From Craterostigma plantagineum (taxonomy: Eukaryota > Streptophyta > Magnoliopsida > Lamiales > Linderniaceae), in contig JAPQWV010000308.1 of NCBI GenBank assembly GCA_027422505.1, positions 654,319-718,318 of the forward strand: DNA of 64,000 bases, read 5' to 3'. Shown one piece after another: positions 59,929 through 64,000 of this stretch; position 1 is the first letter of the stretch; each line of letters opens with the position of its first letter. The notes under the pieces were generated by a model that saw only the letters and a program-made list of their open reading frames with translations, searched no databases and was not told where the DNA came from. The position numbers were made by a program, and so were the translations under genes.

Positions 59929-61855
59929 ATGATATTGGATCGGCAACGTACAAAGAAGGCTCAGTCAACCGTTGCATGGTTCTTGGGAATCTTGGCCATC
60001 TTAGCTCTAAACACTCGATGGATCGACGTCGTAAGTACATCAATTGTTTTTCGAACTATTCGATTCATTACTTACAGAGAAGTGGATGATCTTCAGTATA
60101 TGCTTCTTAAAACCCCATTTTCAGTCTGGGATTAGAGGTTCATTTCGGCTGAAATCGAGGCTCCAAGAATCGTACGTATACCCCGAAGATGTCAACTGTT
60201 CGATCAAATGTTCAGACATTGCAAAAGATGCAATAAATCCCTCATATAATCCTTCCGAAGAGTCTTGTCCAGACTACTTCAGATGGATCCATGAAGATTT
60301 AAAGCCATGGAAAGTCAAGGGTATAACGGAGAAGATGATGGAGAGAGGCAAAGAGCTTGCCCATCTAAGGATTGTGGTGGTAAATGGAAGAATGTACGCT
60401 GAGAAATACAAAGAAGGGTTTCAAAGTAGAGATGCTGTGACTATTTGGGGTTTATTGCAGCTATTAAGGTTGTACCCTGGGAAATTGCCCGACTTGGACA
60501 TGATGTTCGAAACCGACGACAAACCCGTCGTGAAAAAACGCCAATTTACGACGAGAAAAAACGATACGTTTCCTCCGCCGTTGTTTCATTATTGCGGCGA
60601 TGATTCGAGCTATGATATCGTTTTCCCCGATTGGTCCTTCTGGGGTTGGTAAATTGCTTGTTCTTTTCTCATCAAATTTGATTTCTGAGGGCTGAAAAGT
60701 TGTTACTTTGAGGTTTATGTGTGTGTATATATATTTAATTTCAGGCCAGAACTTAATATCAGGCCTTGGAATGAACTCAAAGATGATCTCAAAGAAGGCA
60801 ACAAGAAAATTGATTGGGATAAGAGAGAGCCCTACGCTTACTGGAAAGGAAACCTTCGATTAGGCCACGCAAGGCAAGAATTGAGGAAATGCAATGTCTC
60901 TAACGAAAAAGATTGGAATGCTCGAATCTTCAATATGGTAAGAAAAGGGGTTCCGACTTTATCATTTTCTGGGTCGAAAAAAATCGAAAGTTCGATTCGC
61001 TTTAGGGTTTTGCAAGTTCCGGGATTTACAAATGCATACGAAATATATCGCAGGATTGGAAAAAAGAGAAAAGTGAAGGGTTCAATAATTCCGACTTACC
61101 GAGCCAATGCACTCATAGGTATATGCTCTCAAACCCTAGTTTTTTCTTCGAATATTTCGTTATAGGTATATATACGTCGAACGATTCATATACACGACAA
61201 TCATGAAAACAGATACAAGATCTATGCAGAAGGCGTGTCGTGGTCAGTGAGTGAGAAGTACATCCTCGCATGCGATTCCATGAGCTTGGTGATAAAGCCA
61301 CGCTACTACGACTTCTTCACTAGAAGTTTGCTTCCTTCGATCCACTTTTGGCCCATAAACCCTAAAAACGTTTGCACCTCGGTCAAATTCGCAGTTCAAT
61401 GGGGCAACAAATTCGTCGAAAAGGTAAAAAACCCTAATTTCACTCCACACATTTAGACATTGATCGATAATACATTAGCCCGAATAATTCTTACGGTCTT
61501 CAACTAGGCCAAAGAGATAAGGATATCGGGTAGTAAATATGTTCAAGAAAACCTTGAGATGAAGCACGTATACGACTACATGTTCCATTTGTTGAACGAA
61601 TACGCAAAGCTTTTGAGGTATAAGCCAAAGATTCCCAAAGGAGCCATCGAAACGTGCTCGGAAGAATCGGTGTGCTCAGTGAGGGGTCAGCGGAGGAAAT
61701 TTAGGAAGCTTTCGATGGTGAGAAGCCCTTCGTATTCGCTTCCTTGCGTGCTGAAGGTGGACGACGGAGCGTATATTCGTAACTTCATCGAGAGGAAGGA
61801 GAATCTCACCAAGAAGATTCTGATGTGGGAAGAAGAACATGGGGGAACTGAGTGA
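59929..61855 (+). CDS. Rumi-like O-glycosyltransferase (CAP10/DUF821)
   Basis: Six exons (59929-60030, 60125-60648, 60745-60937, 61054-61118, 61213-61423, 61508-61855) encode 480 aa. The family adds sugars in the secretory pathway (rumi: O-glucose on EGF repeats; the plant substrates are mostly unknown). A single hydrophobic segment (about 15-29) after RQRTKKAQ gives a type II Golgi/ER anchor. The CAP10 domain starts CPDYFRWIHEDLKPW and holds FPDWSFWGWPELNIRPW, YAYWKGNLRLGHARQEL, CTHRYKIYAEGVSWSVSEKYILACDS and FAVQWGN. All junctions are in phase and the length is normal. Confidence 0.93.
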
Positions 61856-62032
61856 AATGATAGACATTAATTTAGTGCTATGCTTCTAGATAAAATATTC
61901 TGAAGGTTTTGCGGTTCATTCCCTTGCCAATGAAGCTGTTATAAAATTGAAGACAATTTCAGTGGAAGTTTTTGAAAACGTATTATTACATAAATATGCA
62001 TTTAAAAAACTAAAAAATGTATGATCGTTTGA
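61856..62032. other. 3' flank of the glycosyltransferase
   Basis: 3' UTR and short spacer before the tRNA gene. No gene is seen. Confidence 0.5.
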
Positions 62033-62037
62033 AAAAT
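62033..62037 (-). terminator. RNA polymerase III terminator of tRNA-Cys
   Basis: On the minus strand TTTTT follows the tRNA 3' end within two bases. Confidence 0.75.
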
Positions 62038-62038
62038 A

Positions 62039-62110
62039 AGGGCCCAACCGGGTTCGAACCGGTGACCTATTGATCTGCAGTCAATTGCTCTACCACTGAG
62101 CTATGGACCC
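62039..62110 (-). tRNA. trnC-GCA: tRNA-Cys (GCA)
   Basis: A 72-nt minus-strand cloverleaf. The acceptor stem GGGTCCA pairs with TGGGCCC (one G-U), the D arm reads AGCTCAGTGGTAGAGC (A box) and the anticodon loop contains CTGCAGA with anticodon GCA. The T arm has GGTTCGAACC (B box) and the discriminator is U, as expected for cysteine. There is no intron. Confidence 0.95.
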
Positions 62111-62457
62111 TTACATTGACGAAACTCTTTTATTTTTATACTGATAAGTTTAAAGTTCATCAAAAAAACTCAACCAAGCAAAACTCGTTGTTAAGTAATA
62201 TGTGTTGGCCAACTTAGGTAAAATGTTATACAGATTCTATTGAAATTGGTATTCATTTCATTTATTATCTTTTCACTTATCCCAACCAAAGGGCTTAGGA
62301 GACTCAAATACAATGTAAGAAGAGACTAAATGTTCGTTGCCAAACGAAGTCATAGTTCGTAGTCTATTTTTATTACAAAAAGCAAAGAGATAGAACCCCT
62401 AAAGCATTGATCACATTACTTCACTACCACCATTTACGTACTTCTCTACCTCAATGG
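62111..62457. other. Spacer, tRNA to SSL gene
   Basis: 3' flank of the minus-strand SSL gene and upstream DNA of the tRNA. No gene is seen. Confidence 0.5.
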
Positions 62458-63917
62458 TTAATCATCCAACTCATAAACTGCAATGAAAGGCATCAAAACA
62501 CTTCCCATCCAAAGCTTGCCATCTCTTTCCTCGACTTCGCTCACCGCCTTAACGACTTTCCCTCGCTTATCTTCCAAAATACGCAAGAGCTTACCCTCGG
62601 GACTGTACTTCACCGCCACTGCGTGTAGTTTCCCCCGGTTTGCATAAGGTAATGTATCTTGGCAGAAATGGGAAGCTTGAGCCAAAACAGCCTAATCTTA
62701 GGGTAAAGAGCCAAGAAATGAGAGTATATAACTCGACGACTGTGAATCGCCACCCAAAATTCTCCCCTTTCGTTCGTCCTAACGTTGTCTGGAAATCCCG
62801 GCAAGAGGGCCAAGATTTCTGTCGTCCCCCCTTTTCTCCCTTCAGCCAATACTTGCTCAATCTAAGTTCGAAAAAACGACAAGATATGTACGCTGTAACA
62901 AAGAGAGCACAGAGATGGTCTAAAGTAAAGACATGGGAATTCCTTCACCGTTGCTTATTATTACCTCCCAATAGAGCTCTCGCAGTAGACGAAGACGAGC
63001 CATCCTTACTCAGAGAAATGCCATTAGGGAACTGAAGATTTCGCACGAGGACTGTGGTTTGTTTGGTAATAGGATCGTACTTGAGAACTCTCCCACTGTT
63101 TTCGCTGGAGAAACTAGCTGAAGAAAGTGCCTAGGAAGAAAAGCAAAAGGTATGGATATGAATACATAGTCAAGATCAAGAATTGAGAGGTGATGGGCTT
63201 AATTATACCTTCTTTGATACTTTGCGCTGCTATCTGTGAAGTAGACGTTCCCAGATCGTCGATATCCAAGTCGTTGGTGAATCTGAAGGTTACACCTTCG
63301 GCTTCTGTGGTAAGAGATTTCGCCTGTCCGCCGGCGGGGCCCACCTTCATCAGCCCGAAATAGGCGTCTGCTACGTAAAGATCGCCGCTTTTTCTGTCGA
63401 ATCTCAGCCCTAACGGCCGCCCGCATATGTGTTCGTTCTTCAGATAGCTCAAGGCGACGGCTTTGGGCCGCATAGGCCGCCGCCGCCCGACGACCTTAAA
63501 CCCAAGCCAGTTTTCTATTACACCCACAAATTGCTAGACCTACGCAGGACAAAACGAAGAAGAGAAAGAAAAAAATCACACCTATTTGGGGAAGTGTAGG
63601 CGAAGTCGGTCCACGTGGCGCCGTCCCAGAAGACGCCCTTCCGTATCGCGCGACCCGGTGTAGGGGCCGCCGACCCATAGGGTCAAAAGCGATGCTTTCG
63701 GGTCCTTGGACTTGACCCGAAAACTTAATCTCGGATTTTTGGAGCAAGTTTTGGGTGTCTTGCTCGGCGGGCAAGCTTTTCCACGGCGGCATTTCGACGC
63801 GAACGGACTCGAAGTCGGGAATTCTGAGATTGCGGAGTTTTGAAGGGGTCGACGGCGCAGTACAACGCCCTCGCGAGTTAGGAGGATTCCGGCCAAGATT
63901 CCGGCGAGGTTCGCCAT
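62458..63917 (-). pseudogene. Strictosidine-synthase-like (SSL4-7 type), frameshifted
   Basis: Four minus-strand exons (63582-63917, 63209-63494, 62965-63131, 62458-62861) match SSL beta-propeller proteins of the Arabidopsis SSL4-7 group. Blocks include GPESIAFDPMG, YLKNEHICGRPLGLRF, DLYVADAYFGLMKVGP, FTNDLDIDDLG, LVRNLQFPNG, LLPGFPDNVRTNERGEF and VSEVEERDGKLWMGSV. The blocks lie in different frames. At least seven one-base losses sit in homopolymers: near 63838 (A), 63817 (C), 63654 (G), 63250 (G), 63111 (T), 62826 (G) and 62632 (G), with probably another near 63451. Adding one base at each restores the family sequence. It is either a decayed gene or a poorly polished stretch. SSLs of this group lack the catalytic Glu of true strictosidine synthase. 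Confidence 0.8.
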
Positions 63918-64000
63918 ATGAGGGTGGGTAAAAGGTCGTCGTGGGATGGCGAGTGTTGAGTTTGGAGGTTTTCTCTCGCTTGTTTTGGTTTGTATTTGCG
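63918..64000. other. SSL upstream edge
   Basis: Last bases of the window, upstream of the SSL start codon. Nothing further can be said. Confidence 0.4.

Overview
This is plant nuclear DNA, almost certainly from a core eudicot. The genes are intron-rich with GT-AG splicing, and they are plant-specific families (ICR, lambda GST, SIAMESE-related, VQ, PLIM, RLCK-VII). There is a nuclear tRNA-Cys, and the repeats are plant transposon types. Introns are short (mostly 80-400 bp) and genes are dense, about one per 3.5 kb. The species cannot be named from the sequence alone.

Layout. 1-4706: most of an intact Ty1/copia element (the 5' LTR is cut by the window edge). 5545-7349: ICR-like coiled-coil gene with an in-frame stop. 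8434-9457: RPS23. 10389-20694: a tandem segmental duplication holding adenylate kinase and lambda glutathione transferase. It breaks adenylate kinase exon 1 on the left and the last exon of a clade D PP2C on the right. 20476-22772: that PP2C. 24346-26268: a Mutator-like foldback element, then a SINE carrying a nested GC-rich element. 27282-28164: ALS3/STAR2-like. 28482-30870: RS2Z SR protein. 32465-36460: an 18-exon coiled-coil protein. 37096-38660: a second foldback element with palindromic arrays. 39746-40827: conserved unknown. 41332-42449: RRM gene with a stop. 42865-43176: histone H4. 44694-45212: SIAMESE-related CDK inhibitor. 47712-49899: RLCK-VII kinase. 50392-55126: organellar AspRS. 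55588-56019: DUF26 secreted protein. 56977-57429: VQ protein. 57974-59063: PLIM2-like. 59929-61855: rumi/CAP10-type glycosyltransferase. 62039-62110: tRNA-Cys. 62458-63917: strictosidine-synthase-like gene with many one-base frameshifts.

The genes are an ordinary eukaryotic neighbourhood, not an operon. I found no compact novel multi-gene system. The most informative parts are the duplication and the repeats. Because the two duplicate copies can be aligned by eye, each serves as an empty site for insertions in the other, and the GST pair differs by one exactly removed intron. The two foldback elements have perfect 9-bp target duplications and would give long hairpin RNAs if transcribed.

Exon coordinates were worked out by hand from splice sites, reading phase and recalled family sequences. 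No alignment or database search was run.
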